Origin: Anaerolineae bacterium
GTDB lineage: Bacteria > Chloroflexota > Anaerolineae > Aggregatilineales > Phototrophicaceae
Length of the DNA stretch: 64,000 bases
Direction: 5' to 3'
NCBI GenBank assembly: GCA_022821805.1
Contig: JAJECX010000003.1
Coordinates: forward strand, 248,001-312,000
Positions 44,351 to 54,563 of the stretch are shown here, piece by piece (position 1 is the first letter of the stretch; the number at the start of each line of letters is the position of its first letter). The position numbers and the translations under genes are program-made. The notes below the pieces were generated by a model, which saw nothing but the letters and a program-made list of their open reading frames with translations, was not told the DNA's origin and searched no databases.

Positions 44351-45808
44351 TTATTCTTTTAGATTTTCGAGCCGGCTCAGCAAGGCTTCCCGCACAATTG
44401 CCGGATCGCCTTTGCCGCGCATCTCGCCCATGATCTTGCCGAACAGAGCATTCAGCACTTTTTCGTTGCCGCCCAGATAACGCTGTACCATATCGTCGTT
44501 TGCAGCCAGGACCTTCTCGGCCGAAGCCTCAATGACAGATGTGTCGGAGATCTGCGCCAGCCCACCTTCGTCGACAATGGCGCGCGCGCTTTTTCCGGAT
44601 TTCCACATTTCCGGCAGGACCTTCTTGCGGGCAGTGCTCGGATTGATCGTGCCTTCTTGAACCAGACTCAATAAGCCCGCGAAGTTATCAGCCGATACCG
44701 GTATGCTTGCGATCGTTTCCCGCTCGACGTCGCGGGCGTTCATCAGGCCGAATAAGTCGGTTGTCAGCCAATTTGCCGCCAGTTTGGGCTCGACGCCGGA
44801 ATCCACGATGCTCTGAAAGTACGTGGCAACTGCGCGCTCGGCGGTGATAACGCCTGCGTCATAGCTGCTCAAGCCCAACTCGTCCACGAAGCGCCGCTTT
44901 AGCTCATCCGGCAGGGCCGGCAGCTTGGCGGCGATTTCAGCTACTTTTTCCCGACTGACCTCCAGAATGGGCAGGTCCGGTTCGGGGAAATAACGATATT
45001 CGTCAGCCCGCTCTTTATATCGCTGCACCATGATCTTCTGCGCTGCTTCGTCCCAGCCCAGCGTTGCCGGCTTTACGGTGCCGCCTTCGCGATATATTTT
45101 GATCTGCCGCTTGGCTTCAAAATTGATGGCTCTGCCCATATTGCGGATGCTATTCAGGTTCTTGATTTCGGTGCGTTCCCGCAGTTTAGTATCGTTCTTG
45201 TGCAACACACTGACGTTGGCTTCAAAGCGAAGCAGGCCCTTGGACATATCGCCGCTGTTGACACCGAGATAACGCAGGATGGAGCGCAGCTTACGCGCAT
45301 AGGCTTCCGCTTCTTCCGCGCTGCTGATATCCGGTTCAGAAACTATCTCAAGAAGTGGAACGCCGGCGCGATTGTAATCGACCAGGCTGCCGCCCATGAT
45401 GTGCGAGAGTTTGCCCGTGTCCTCTTCCATGTGGGCGCGGCGGACGCGAACCCGCTTGCTGGCGCCGTCTTCCAACTCGATGTTGATATGACCGTTGACG
45501 GCGAGCGGCCGGTCATACTGGCTTATCTGATAGCCCTTGGGCAGGTCGGGGTAGAAGTAATTCTTGCGCGCAAACTGATTGATCGGCGGGATCTCGCAAT
45601 TGAGCGCCAAGCCGACCATGATGCCGTATTCCATCGCCTGCATGTTGATAACCGGTAAGGCGCCGGGCATACCCAATGAAAGCGCGTCGACGGCAGAATT
45701 GGGCTCGGCTTCGACGCTGTCGACCACCGGGCAACTGCTGAACATTTTGCTCTCGGTTTCCATCTCGGCGTGGACTTCCAAGCCGATCACCGTTTTCCAT
45801 TCGCTCAT
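44351..45808 (-). CDS. gatB: Aspartyl/glutamyl-tRNA amidotransferase subunit B
   Basis: 485 residues with the family start VIGLEVHAEMETESKMF, then RKNYFYPDLPKGYQISQYD, then DYNRAGVPLLEIVSEPD and the tail-domain helical region. GatB binds misacylated Glu-tRNA(Gln) or Asp-tRNA(Asn), phosphorylates the side chain and passes it ammonia from GatA. gatA and gatC are not in the window. First gene of the gatB-ssb-SDR set. Confidence 0.97.
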   Translation of the reverse strand: MSEWKTVIGLEVHAEMETESKMFSSCPVVDSVEAEPNSAVDALSLGMPGALPVINMQAMEYGIMVGLALNCEIPPINQFARKNYFYPDLPKGYQISQYDRPLAVNGHINIELEDGASKRVRVRRAHMEEDTGKLSHIMGGSLVDYNRAGVPLLEIVSEPDISSAEEAEAYARKLRSILRYLGVNSGDMSKGLLRFEANVSVLHKNDTKLRERTEIKNLNSIRNMGRAINFEAKRQIKIYREGGTVKPATLGWDEAAQKIMVQRYKERADEYRYFPEPDLPILEVSREKVAEIAAKLPALPDELKRRFVDELGLSSYDAGVITAERAVATYFQSIVDSGVEPKLAANWLTTDLFGLMNARDVERETIASIPVSADNFAGLLSLVQEGTINPSTARKKVLPEMWKSGKSARAIVDEGGLAQISDTSVIEASAEKVLAANDDMVQRYLGGNEKVLNALFGKIMGEMRGKGDPAIVREALLSRLENLKE

Positions 45809-46027
45809 GAATGCTTCCTGCGCAAGGCGAAAGTACTGCGCCTAATCTGACACAAAAGCGCCGATTTGAAAAGGTTTAGGAAACCTGATGTAATAGTTGC
45901 GCTGGTGCTGGCAGCCATCGCCAGCTTGGCTTAGCGATGCAGCACCGGACGAGTCAGCACTGCTCAGGATTACGCGCCAAATCAAATGCCCCGGCGTAGA
46001 GGCGCGGGCTTTGCGCCAATATCGCAA

Positions 46028-47227
46028 TCAAGCCGCGAACTCCGGCGCTGCTGCGCGCTTGGCAATTCCATGTTTCAAGAGGAACCGCTCCAACCTGTCA
46101 AGCGCCTCGAGAATATTCGCCTCGCTGGTGGCATAGCTGGCGCGAACGAAACCACGCCCGCTATCGCCGAAAGCGCTGCCCGGGATAAGCGCAAGCCGCT
46201 CTTCCTGCAGCAAAGCCTCGCAAAACGCCTCATCATGCATGCCGGTGATCTCGATGCTGGGGAAGGCATAGAAGGCGCCGCGCGGCTCGAAGCAGGTCAA
46301 GCCAAGCCGATTGAATCCATCGACGATAAGACTGCGCCGCCTGTCATATTCCCGTCGCATTGACTCAACGTCGTCTTCACCATGGCAGATTGCCCGCAGT
46401 GAAGCCACCTGACCCATGGTCGGCGCCGACATGATCAAGTATTGGTGGATCTTGTACATCGCTTCTGTGAAGGCTGCCGGCGCTGTGACATAACCCACGC
46501 GCCAGCCCGTCATTGCATAAGACTTGCTCATGCCGCTCAAGACGATGGCGCGCTCGAACATACTTGGCAAAGTAGCGAAATTAATATGCTCAATGCCGTA
46601 AACGAGGCGCTCGTAGATCTCATCGGAAATGACGACCAGGTCGTATTCTTCGGCCACCTGGGCCACCTCAAGCATGTGCTCGCGCGTGAGTACGGCGCCG
46701 GTCGGGTTGCTGGGATAGCTGAGCAGGATTGCCTTCGTTCGCGGCGTGACGCGCGCTTCGAGTTCGGCTCGGGTCACCTGGAAGTCAGTTTCTACGGATG
46801 TCGGAACCATGACCGGGACGCCGCCAGCCGTCTGCACAAGCGCCGGGTTGGCGACGAAGCAGGGCTCCACCACCAGCACCTCATCGCCTGGGTCAAGCAG
46901 CACCTTTAGCGCCAAGAATAGCGCTTCGCTGACACCGACCGTCACCAGGACTTCGCTCTCGGGCGAATAGCGCAGACCATAACGCTGCGCAATTTGAGCC
47001 GAGATTGCCGCGCGAAGTTCGGGAATGCCGGCGTTTGAGGTATAACCTGTGAGTCCGTCATGCAGGCTCTCTACACCGGCGGCTACAATATGCGCCGGCG
47101 TTACAAAGTCGGGCTCGCCGATGCCTAACGTTACGACATCGTCCATGGTCGCGGCGATATCAAAGTAACGACGGATGCCCGACGGGCGCAGGCTTTGTAT
47201 GCTCTTGGAGAGATGGCGGTTCATCAA
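46028..47227 (-). CDS. Class I/II pyridoxal-phosphate aminotransferase
   Basis: 399 residues. PLP Lys in SGMSKSYAMTGWRVGY, with the Asn/Asp/Tyr cofactor residues in SNPTGAVL, VISDEIYERL, and the C-terminal Arg in GFVRASYA. The sequence resembles aspartate or aromatic aminotransferases of the subgroup Igamma. Donor and acceptor cannot be read. Monocistronic by context. Confidence 0.92.
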   Translation of the reverse strand: MMNRHLSKSIQSLRPSGIRRYFDIAATMDDVVTLGIGEPDFVTPAHIVAAGVESLHDGLTGYTSNAGIPELRAAISAQIAQRYGLRYSPESEVLVTVGVSEALFLALKVLLDPGDEVLVVEPCFVANPALVQTAGGVPVMVPTSVETDFQVTRAELEARVTPRTKAILLSYPSNPTGAVLTREHMLEVAQVAEEYDLVVISDEIYERLVYGIEHINFATLPSMFERAIVLSGMSKSYAMTGWRVGYVTAPAAFTEAMYKIHQYLIMSAPTMGQVASLRAICHGEDDVESMRREYDRRRSLIVDGFNRLGLTCFEPRGAFYAFPSIEITGMHDEAFCEALLQEERLALIPGSAFGDSGRGFVRASYATSEANILEALDRLERFLLKHGIAKRAAAPEFAA

Positions 47228-47476
47228 TGCTGTCCTTCTAAACTGGCAACCCTTATCTTTGTATCATAGGAGTAGCGGCAAATCATCACACAGCGTCGTC
47301 CAATTCTGACCGTCGTTTTCCAACAGTGTGTACGATGATTCGGGCAGCAATCGGTTGATTTAGAAGAACCTTAGCCCAGTATGTAGGATTCGCTTGCGAA
47401 TGCTCATCAGAGGCTTATCTAGCGATGTCATACTTATAGATAATGAGCGCGGGGCCGAGTCGGGAGGGATGGGAAA

Positions 47477-48262
47477 ATGTCTTTGCCAGCGCTGGCGAAT
47501 TGGGATGAAACGCGCGATGCATTACACCAGATTGCGCTGGTGATTGGCGCGATACGCGTCGCTTGCTCGGATCCATTGCCAAACGATCTTCACTTCAGCC
47601 TTGACCTAAGGGCGGACGGCATATCGACCACCAGAATGAGATGTGGTGGCGTACTCGATTTTGACCTGGCGTCGCTACAGTTGAATTTCACTCGTGGCGA
47701 CCGCGTCGTTTTCCGGCTGGACGCGGCCGGTCACTCGCAGAAATCGCTTATGCGACGATTGCTGGCTTGCTTTGGGGACTGTGGCTATGGAATCCGCCCG
47801 TCGATGAAACATATTACAAGCGAGACCGAATTCGCTATTGATGGCGCAGTCGCGGAATCATACGCCTTAGCGCTGAATGCCGCGTACACGGATCTTGCAA
47901 GATTCCGCGCGAAGCTGCGCGGATTCATGACGCCGCTAGCGCTCTGGCCGCATCACTTTGATCTGGCATTCATTTGGTTTCCGACGGATAAGACCGACGA
48001 ACAAAGCGACCCGCAGATTGCCTACGGCTTCGCTCCCTGCAGCCCCGGCTTGGAAAGACCATATTACTACGCTTACGCCTGGTCGGAACCGACGGGGTAT
48101 CTCGATTTTCCGCTGGACGCGCCGGCGCAGGCGATACGTGAAGGCTACGTCGGATTGTACGCCAGTTACGATGCGCTGCGCCACGTGTCTCAGCGTGGCG
48201 CTTTGCTGGAGAAGATGCTCTTGAATTATCATCACTCGGCTTCAGCGAAGCTGCGGGCATGA
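47477..48262 (+). CDS. DUF5996-family protein
   Basis: 261 residues. Pattern LHFSLDLRADGISTTRMRCGG, then FMTPLALWPHHFDLAFIWFP, then IAYGFAPCSPGL, then PYYYAYAWSEPTGYLDFPL matches DUF5996 (general form SPVHFFWGSFDLA ... GF ... YSYAYPEPxGF). Function is unknown in this family. Start at ATG 47477 after GGGAGGGATGGG. Divergent from the aminotransferase. Confidence 0.8.
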   Translation: MSLPALANWDETRDALHQIALVIGAIRVACSDPLPNDLHFSLDLRADGISTTRMRCGGVLDFDLASLQLNFTRGDRVVFRLDAAGHSQKSLMRRLLACFGDCGYGIRPSMKHITSETEFAIDGAVAESYALALNAAYTDLARFRAKLRGFMTPLALWPHHFDLAFIWFPTDKTDEQSDPQIAYGFAPCSPGLERPYYYAYAWSEPTGYLDFPLDAPAQAIREGYVGLYASYDALRHVSQRGALLEKMLLNYHHSASAKLRA

Positions 48263-48517
48263 GCGGTTGTGGAATGGTGGCGCAATGAAGCCGCATACGA
48301 CGATTCGCTTGCTAAGACGTAGGAAGTGGCAAATGGAGGAGATTAATGGGGGACTTGCGCGAGCGCTTGTGTATTGATACGAGAGATGTGGCGGCGCCAA
48401 ACGAAAAGAACTTGGCAAAGCCTGCATCTATCGTCTAAACTATGTTATTGTGGTGGCAAGCGCAGAAAGTAACGGGAAAAAGCCGCGCACTGTACTGCGT
48501 CAACACAGAGGGTTGAA

Positions 48518-48775
48518 ATGAGCGACGAGAGTAGAAATCCCAACGACAATCTGGACGAGAATCTCAACGATCCGCCGGCGGATGACATGGGGGACCGGTT
48601 GGAGCGGCTGGGCGGTGAGCCGGCGCCAGCGATCACACCGGAAGAATTCGAGCGGCTGCAGAAGGCGGGCCAAGTTCATATAGATTCTCGCGGGCGGGTC
48701 CGGACCGCGCGGCGCAGTGGCGCGGAAGCGGGCGTATCGTTGCGCAAGCGTCGGGCTTGGTATGAGAGAGCCTGA
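48518..48775 (+). CDS. Small acidic/basic hypothetical protein
   Basis: 85 residues from ATG with GAGGGTTGAA upstream. The N-terminal half is acidic and Asn/Asp-rich (about 1-30), then a short helix (TPEEFERLQKAGQV), then a basic C-terminus (SRGRVRTARRSGA, RKRRAWYERA). No family recognised. The composition suggests a disordered protein that may bind nucleic acid. Confidence 0.5.
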   Translation: MSDESRNPNDNLDENLNDPPADDMGDRLERLGGEPAPAITPEEFERLQKAGQVHIDSRGRVRTARRSGAEAGVSLRKRRAWYERA

Positions 48776-49028
48776 CCGCGCGCAGTTGCGCCTTGACCTC
48801 GTAACTGGACTTCGTCAGAGAAAATTGCTGAAACATGCTGGCGCGGAAGCGAAAGTGTCGCCTGTTTCTCGCGAATAGTTTCCGGCCCGCTGCAAGCTCC
48901 CAATGCGAATCAATGTCGAGCAGCCGTGCGCGCCGAGTTAACCTGCGTGTGAGTCGCGCTCTGGCCATGCCGGCTTTGTCCACTGCGCTCGACTGAAGAC
49001 GGAAACGGCGAGACAAGCCATTGTTTCT

Positions 49029-49682
49029 ATGAGTCCATTGATAAATTTGGGTCACGTCAGCCGCGCATTGGCGCTGAAAGACTTTGACTCGGCGGCGGCG
49101 CTCCGGCGTATGGCGCCGGTTCCGCGCGGCTGGAAAAAGCGTGATTATCCACCGAATCAAGCGGCGGTCATGATTCTGATCTTTACCGCGGACGACGGCG
49201 GGCTCCACACGGTTTTGACCTTGCGGACAGCCGGATTGCGCGGGCATAGCGGGCAGGTCAGCTTTCCCGGCGGCCGTCGAGACCCGCAAGATGAGCATCT
49301 GACGGCGACGGCTCGGCGCGAAACTTGCGAAGAGATTGGAATTTGCGGCGGGCGGTTATCAGTTCTTGGCCAGTTTCCGCGCTTCTACATTCCGGCGTCT
49401 CATCATAATGTAAGTCCGATAGTCGCTCACCATGAGGGCGCGCCCGAATTCGCGCCAAACCCCGACGAAGTGGCGGAGATATTCTCTGTAGCGCTGGACG
49501 ATCTACTGCTGCCGCGCTTCAAGCATATAGAGCAGCGCCGAATTCGCGGCGTCGATGTGCGCGTGCCTTATTATTATTTCGCCGGTCACAAAGTTTGGGG
49601 CGCGACAGCCATGCTGCTCAGCGAGTTGGAACGGCGACTGCTACAGGTCTTGTCGCAAGCTGAATTAAAGGAACGGTCTTAA
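49029..49682 (+). CDS. Nudix hydrolase of the coenzyme A pyrophosphatase type (NudL-like)
   Basis: 217 residues. The signature LTLRTAGLRGHSGQVSFPGG identifies the CoA diphosphatase subgroup, directly followed by the Nudix box GGRRDPQDEHLTATARRE then TCEEIGI. It should split CoA or acyl-CoA into 4'-phosphopantetheine and 3',5'-ADP. Single gene by context. Confidence 0.92.
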   Translation: MSPLINLGHVSRALALKDFDSAAALRRMAPVPRGWKKRDYPPNQAAVMILIFTADDGGLHTVLTLRTAGLRGHSGQVSFPGGRRDPQDEHLTATARRETCEEIGICGGRLSVLGQFPRFYIPASHHNVSPIVAHHEGAPEFAPNPDEVAEIFSVALDDLLLPRFKHIEQRRIRGVDVRVPYYYFAGHKVWGATAMLLSELERRLLQVLSQAELKERS

Positions 49683-49865
49683 CGACGGGAGAGATTGCTT
49701 CTTGCTCAGCGATATGCGGACTGAATTTGCTGCTACCTCGCAGAGGGCCGCGAAACTTGTGGACCAAGGGCAAGATTGATATGCTAACAACAATTGATTT
49801 GCTAAAAACAACTGAAGTCGCGTGCGAGATTCGAATGCGCTCCGATCTCCTGTAAGCAAGTTTGC

Positions 49866-51032
49866 ATGGACACCATCCTTACTGATTTACCCATATTGGC
49901 AGTTGGCACGGCAACTGGCGGCGCCGGCGAGTGGGGCGCGCTTATCGCCTATGTCGTTATGGCGCTTGGCATTTCTTTTCTCTGTTCAATCTGGGAAGCG
50001 GCGATGCTATCGACACCGGTCTCGCATATCGAATTGCTGGTGCAGCAGGGCAGCCGAGCCGGGCTCATCATGCAGGGGCTGCGTCAAAATGTTGAACACC
50101 CGATATCTGCGATTTTGACATTGAATACGATCGCGCATACGGTGGGCGCGGCCGGCGCTGGCGCTGAGGCGACAGCAATATTAGGCAGCCAGTTTCAGGG
50201 CATCATTTTCGTCGTCTTGACGCTGCTCATACTGGTGTTTTCCGAGATCATTCCCAAAACGCTTGGCGCGGTCTATGCCAAACCGCTGACGCCATTCACC
50301 GCCTATTCGCTGCGATTCCTTCTGCTTGCGTTCAAGCCAGCAGTCTTCGCCTTTGACTTTTTCACCCGGGCGATGCGGCCCAGTGAAGAGCCGCCGACCG
50401 TGACGCGCTCCGAGCTGCAGGTGATGGCGCGGATCAGCGCGGAAGAAGGCGGCATACAGGATCGCGAAAATCGTATCGTTGCCAACTTGCTGCAACTGGC
50501 CGAAGTGCAGGTGGAAACAATTATGACGCCGCGTACGGTTGTGATGATGTTTCAGCAAGAGCAGACAGTTGGCGACGTTATGCGGTCATATACATTTCTG
50601 CCTTTTTCCCGCATCCCGATATACGGTGAATCGGCCGATGATGTCAAAGGATACGTGCTGCGCCATGAGATTTACCGGCGGGCGGCGGCCGATGAGCATG
50701 GTGTGGCGATGCGCGAGATCGCGCGTAAGCTCGATGTCGTGCCAGAGACGAACTCGGTGGCGCAGGTGCTCAATGAATTCATCGCCCAGCAAGATCATAT
50801 CTTTCTCGTCATCGACGAATATGGCGGAACAGCCGGTCTGATCACGCTAGAGGACACGGTCGAGACCTTGCTGGGCATCGAAATTCTTGATGAATCGGAT
50901 CGTGTTGCCGATTTGCGAGAGTTGGCGCGGCGCCGATACCAGAATCAGGTTGACCTGCTGTCGCAGGTGGGGCGCGAACCGGCGCCGCAACCTTCCGCCG
51001 GCGACCAGCCCGATTCAAGCGGGGCGGAATGA
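49866..51032 (+). CDS. CNNM-domain (DUF21) and CBS-pair membrane protein
   Basis: 388 residues. Four membrane segments in the first 160 residues (CNNM transmembrane domain, with VFSEIIPKTLGAVYAKPLTPFT), then an acidic helix and two CBS domains (TIMTPRTVVMMFQQEQTVGDVMRSYT; IFLVIDEYGGTAGLITLEDTVETLLG). Members transport or sense Mg2+ or Co2+. The C-terminal CorC_HlyC domain of the HlyC/CorC group is missing; a short Pro/Ser tail ends the protein. The stop overlaps the next gene (ATGA). Confidence 0.88.
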   Translation: MDTILTDLPILAVGTATGGAGEWGALIAYVVMALGISFLCSIWEAAMLSTPVSHIELLVQQGSRAGLIMQGLRQNVEHPISAILTLNTIAHTVGAAGAGAEATAILGSQFQGIIFVVLTLLILVFSEIIPKTLGAVYAKPLTPFTAYSLRFLLLAFKPAVFAFDFFTRAMRPSEEPPTVTRSELQVMARISAEEGGIQDRENRIVANLLQLAEVQVETIMTPRTVVMMFQQEQTVGDVMRSYTFLPFSRIPIYGESADDVKGYVLRHEIYRRAAADEHGVAMREIARKLDVVPETNSVAQVLNEFIAQQDHIFLVIDEYGGTAGLITLEDTVETLLGIEILDESDRVADLRELARRRYQNQVDLLSQVGREPAPQPSAGDQPDSSGAE

Positions 51033-51928
51033 GGGAGATTCGACTTCCGCCGCCCCCATACGCCTACAACTTCAACTTGCTCCTGGAATTCGTCAGGCGC
51101 ATCGCCCATCCGGCGCGCCTTGTCGTTGAAGGCGACGCTCTCTTTCGTTTCACGGATGGACATCTGCTCTCATACCGTCTGTCTGGCGACGAAATAATCG
51201 TTCGGGGCGACAGCTTGGTGAGCGGGAATATGGAACATATCGAGCGAATCTCTCGCCAATGCCTGGGTCTATGCTGCGACCTGACCGCTTTCTATGATTT
51301 CGCGGCGAGAGACGAAATGCTTTGGCGCGTGGTGTCGCCATTGCATGGCTTGCCGATACTCTGTACCGAGACCGTCTTCGAGGCGCTCATCACCTTAATC
51401 ATTGAGCAGCATATTACCTGGAAAAGCGCCTTGCGCTACCAGCGGACGCTGATGCGCATGTTTGATGAAGGCGTATCTGTTGGAAAGGCGAAAGTCTACG
51501 ACTTTCCTTCACCGCAGGAATTGGCGGGCTTTTCACGAGCCGACCTGAAGCCGCTGAAGATCACCAACCGCCGAATCGATATGATCATTGACATCGCGAA
51601 GGCGATCGCTGGCGGCGCGCTCGACCTCGAGACGATTAGACAACTGGCGGCGCGTGCTGCTTATGACAGGCTAATGACGATCAAGGGCGTCGGTCATTGG
51701 ACAGCGAACAATGTGATTGGACGGGCTTTTGGCGAATACCCTTTCCTAAGCCAAAATGATGTGGCGCTGCAGGCTGCGGCGCTTCGATATTTTCATAACG
51801 GCGAAGGTGAAAAGAGCGCAGACATGGTGACGGGGACATTGGGCGTGTACGGGGAATACGCCGGTCTCGCTGGACATTTTGCGCTGCTGCGCTGGGTCTT
51901 GGATCGCTACCCGCCAATTTCACCTTAG
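51029..51928 (+). CDS. AlkA-like DNA-3-methyladenine glycosylase
   Basis: 299 residues. HhH-GPD fold: TLIIEQHITWKSALRY, then the helix-hairpin-helix LMTIKGVGHWTANNVIGRA and the catalytic Asp in FLSQNDVALQAA. AlkA-type enzymes remove alkylated bases. No FeS cluster Cys loop is present. It overlaps the CNNM gene by four bases. Confidence 0.85.
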   Translation: MREIRLPPPPYAYNFNLLLEFVRRIAHPARLVVEGDALFRFTDGHLLSYRLSGDEIIVRGDSLVSGNMEHIERISRQCLGLCCDLTAFYDFAARDEMLWRVVSPLHGLPILCTETVFEALITLIIEQHITWKSALRYQRTLMRMFDEGVSVGKAKVYDFPSPQELAGFSRADLKPLKITNRRIDMIIDIAKAIAGGALDLETIRQLAARAAYDRLMTIKGVGHWTANNVIGRAFGEYPFLSQNDVALQAAALRYFHNGEGEKSADMVTGTLGVYGEYAGLAGHFALLRWVLDRYPPISP

Positions 51929-51934
51929 CGCGGC

Positions 51935-52864
51935 CTATGCCGAGAACTCATCGTAGAGCAGCTCTTGACTGAGCGATTCCAGCACGGTGTCTTCGCTCGC
52001 GAGTGTAAGCGAAGCGGCGGTCACGCCAAGCCGCATCGCCTCATCTATCGGCACATCATTGAGTATGCCGAAAATCACGGCGCCGGAAAAGGCATCGCCA
52101 GCGCCGGATGTGTCGACAACCTCGGTGTGAATCGCACGAATATAACCGCCACCGCTGCTGTCCGCGTAGGCGAGGCCGCGTTCGCCTAGTGTCACCACAG
52201 CTATGTTTGCGCCCATGTTGACCAACTGCTGAGCCGTGCCAATGGCGGACTCGCGCTCCGTGGCCGGCTTCTCAAGCGAGCAAAGCGCCGCTGTTTCACT
52301 GGCGTTTGGCGCAATCAGATACAAACTGGGGATAAAGCGAGTCAGGCGGCTGGCTTTCAACGGTGAGGTCGGGTCAGCGCAGACGCGCACACGATGGCGC
52401 GCCGCCAGTTCGAATAAGGTATCGAGCGCGTCATCCGATAGCGTCGCGTCAATGACAACAAGCGCCGTTTTCTCGAAAAGCCATTCGTGCTCCATGAGAT
52501 AATCTGAATCCAGCGAATCCGCGATGCTCAGGTCATCAAGTCGGGTAATGTTTTCTTCCGTTTGGTAGAGCAGTATGGATGTGGCGGAGCGCGCCCCGGC
52601 GACGCGCAGCACGTGGCGGCAGTCTATGCCGGCCAAGGTTGAATGGGTGATGAGATGCTGCCCCATATCATCGTCGGCGATGGCTGATAGCAGCACGGTT
52701 TCTATATCAAGGCGCGCCAGATTCTCGGCGATATTGCGCGCGACGCCGCTGACGGAGGCGTGAATATGGCCGTGTTGACGCATGCCCGGTTGCATCGCTT
52801 CAGCGGTTTTCCCGCTGATTTCCAGCACAGCCGATCCTACAACCAGGACATAGTCGCCGTTCAT
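51935..52864 (-). CDS. PfkB-family carbohydrate/pseudouridine kinase
   Basis: 309 residues. Start VVGSAVLEISGK, Gly-rich VSGVARNIAENLARLDIE, ADPTSPLKASRL, and the PfkB C-terminal signature DTSGAGDAFSGAVI with the catalytic Asp. The GGVARNIAENLARLG-like section is typical of pseudouridine kinases; no psuG gene is adjacent in this window, so substrate is open. Downstream of the SUMF1-like gene by 21 bases in the same direction. Confidence 0.88.
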   Translation of the reverse strand: MNGDYVLVVGSAVLEISGKTAEAMQPGMRQHGHIHASVSGVARNIAENLARLDIETVLLSAIADDDMGQHLITHSTLAGIDCRHVLRVAGARSATSILLYQTEENITRLDDLSIADSLDSDYLMEHEWLFEKTALVVIDATLSDDALDTLFELAARHRVRVCADPTSPLKASRLTRFIPSLYLIAPNASETAALCSLEKPATERESAIGTAQQLVNMGANIAVVTLGERGLAYADSSGGGYIRAIHTEVVDTSGAGDAFSGAVIFGILNDVPIDEAMRLGVTAASLTLASEDTVLESLSQELLYDEFSA

Positions 52865-52885
52865 TTGAGCGCTCCTAGCGAATGC

Positions 52886-54322
52886 TTAGCCGGCAGAAGC
52901 CGACGTAGTGGAATCGTCAGCGCGACCGGCTTCCGGCGGCGGAGGCAGCGTGGGCTGCGCATTGGGTATTGGCGTATTCTCCGGCGGGGCGGACGGCACG
53001 TTTACGCCCAGATTCGCCGGATTCAGATCCGACGAGCCGATTACATCTTCATTTGCCGGGTCTTCCACGCAGCGAAAGCCAATCCAGCGCCAGAATTCAT
53101 CGGGCCGCGCCGATTGACGGTGCACGGTACGGCTGAAGAAGGGCAAGCCATTCCATGAGCCGCCTCGCAGCACCTTCTGCTGCCCATTTATCGGTCCGGT
53201 CGGGTTTGTTACATTGCCCTGCCGCGCTTGCTCTTGATAATGGCGTTCGCTGTAATAGTCGCTAATCCATTCAGCGACGTTTCCCGCCATGTCATAAACG
53301 CCGTAAATGCTGGCGCCGAGCGGGAGGCTGCCAACTTGAAGGGATCCCGGCGGCGCATCGCGCGGGAGGCGCGTCTTTGCCAAGGAATTATCCCAGGTAT
53401 TGCCCCAGGGATAGATGCGCCCGTCATCGGCGCGGGCGGCGCGCTCCCACTCCGCTTCGGTCGGCAGGCGACGGCCGACCGCTTCACAATACTCCCGCGC
53501 GCCAAACCAGGTCACGCCGTAGACTGGGTGCTGGGCCAAGCCTGTTCCAATCGTATAAGTCGCGCCGTCAAAGATAATCGGCGCATCGCGACTCTCGTTC
53601 TGCGTTTGGATGCAGGGGAAGCCGGCGCAGCGGTTGATGTGCGCATCCGGACCGCGGACGTTCAGAAAAGCAACGTATTGGTCAAATGAGACTTCGGTGG
53701 TCTCCATCAGGAAAGTATCAACCGTGACCTGGTGGGCGGGGAAGGAATCCTGCGCGTAGCTCGCTTCACAACTGCCGGCATCGCGCGTGATGCATTGTCG
53801 AACCGCCTCGGTCGCTTCACCCGGCGTCGTGCCCATTATGAAGGCGCCGCCGGGAATCGTAACGGTCAGGCTGCGAATCACCTTCAGCACTTCCGGTATC
53901 TCACTGGTTGGGGCGAGTGTCGGCGCTGGAATATCGGTCGGCGCCTCAGTGGCTAGCCGAGTCGGCTGCACTTGCACGGATATGACCTCGCTGGTGGCGG
54001 GCTGAGCCCGAGTGGGCGACGCTGACAGCGGATCGGTGGCGCCGGGTGGCTGCGGGTCAGGCGTCGCTGTGACGACAATGAACTGAGAAAGTGGGGTGCT
54101 CGTGGGCAGACGCGTATCTTCGGTTGCCGTCATCACAACGTGTATCAGAATCTCGGTGACCTGCGGCGCCGGCGTCGGCAAAAAATAGGAGGTGAGCGTG
54201 CCCTCAAGCGCAATGCCAATCATGATACTGACGCCGCAGAATAGACCAGGTAAGAAGCCGATCAGCATCCATTGCCACGCCGCGCTGCGATGGCGTCTGC
54301 CGCCGATAGCTCTATGAGACAT
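52886..54322 (-). CDS. Membrane-tethered SUMF1/FGE-like domain protein
   Basis: 478 residues from ATG 54322, with AAGGAG eight bases upstream; the frame is open to 54463. A cytoplasmic basic start, one membrane segment (WMLIGFLPGLFCGVSIMIGIAL, about 18-39), a Pro/Thr linker with FIVVTATPDPQPP, then a SUMF1 domain (about 175-430): VTIPGGAFIMGTT, GVTWFGAREYCEAVGRRLPTEAEWERAARA, GVYDMAGNVAEWISDYY, VLRGGSWNG and GFRCVED. The copper-binding active Cys pair of formylglycine-generating enzymes is absent in the segment after RGGSW, so it is unlikely to be an active FGE; such domains also act as ligand-binding modules. Confidence 0.85.
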   Translation of the reverse strand: MSHRAIGGRRHRSAAWQWMLIGFLPGLFCGVSIMIGIALEGTLTSYFLPTPAPQVTEILIHVVMTATEDTRLPTSTPLSQFIVVTATPDPQPPGATDPLSASPTRAQPATSEVISVQVQPTRLATEAPTDIPAPTLAPTSEIPEVLKVIRSLTVTIPGGAFIMGTTPGEATEAVRQCITRDAGSCEASYAQDSFPAHQVTVDTFLMETTEVSFDQYVAFLNVRGPDAHINRCAGFPCIQTQNESRDAPIIFDGATYTIGTGLAQHPVYGVTWFGAREYCEAVGRRLPTEAEWERAARADDGRIYPWGNTWDNSLAKTRLPRDAPPGSLQVGSLPLGASIYGVYDMAGNVAEWISDYYSERHYQEQARQGNVTNPTGPINGQQKVLRGGSWNGLPFFSRTVHRQSARPDEFWRWIGFRCVEDPANEDVIGSSDLNPANLGVNVPSAPPENTPIPNAQPTLPPPPEAGRADDSTTSASAG

Positions 54323-54563
54323 GCGCACGCTCCTTCGCGTCGATATGGTCCGCCGAAGCTGGCTGGTCAGCGTCTTCTCACAACAATAGCGTAAAGCACA
54401 ATGCGTCGTTCTGCAATTGTAGGTGGTATCGTCCAGCGGCTCTACTCGACGCTGTTTGCGCAAACCAGGTATCTTCCTGCGAGAGCGGGTTCGCTTGACA
54501 GGGCACAGACAAGGGATTAGGCTTTATTCAGAATAGGCTGGGTGGAAAAAACGCCGATAAGGA

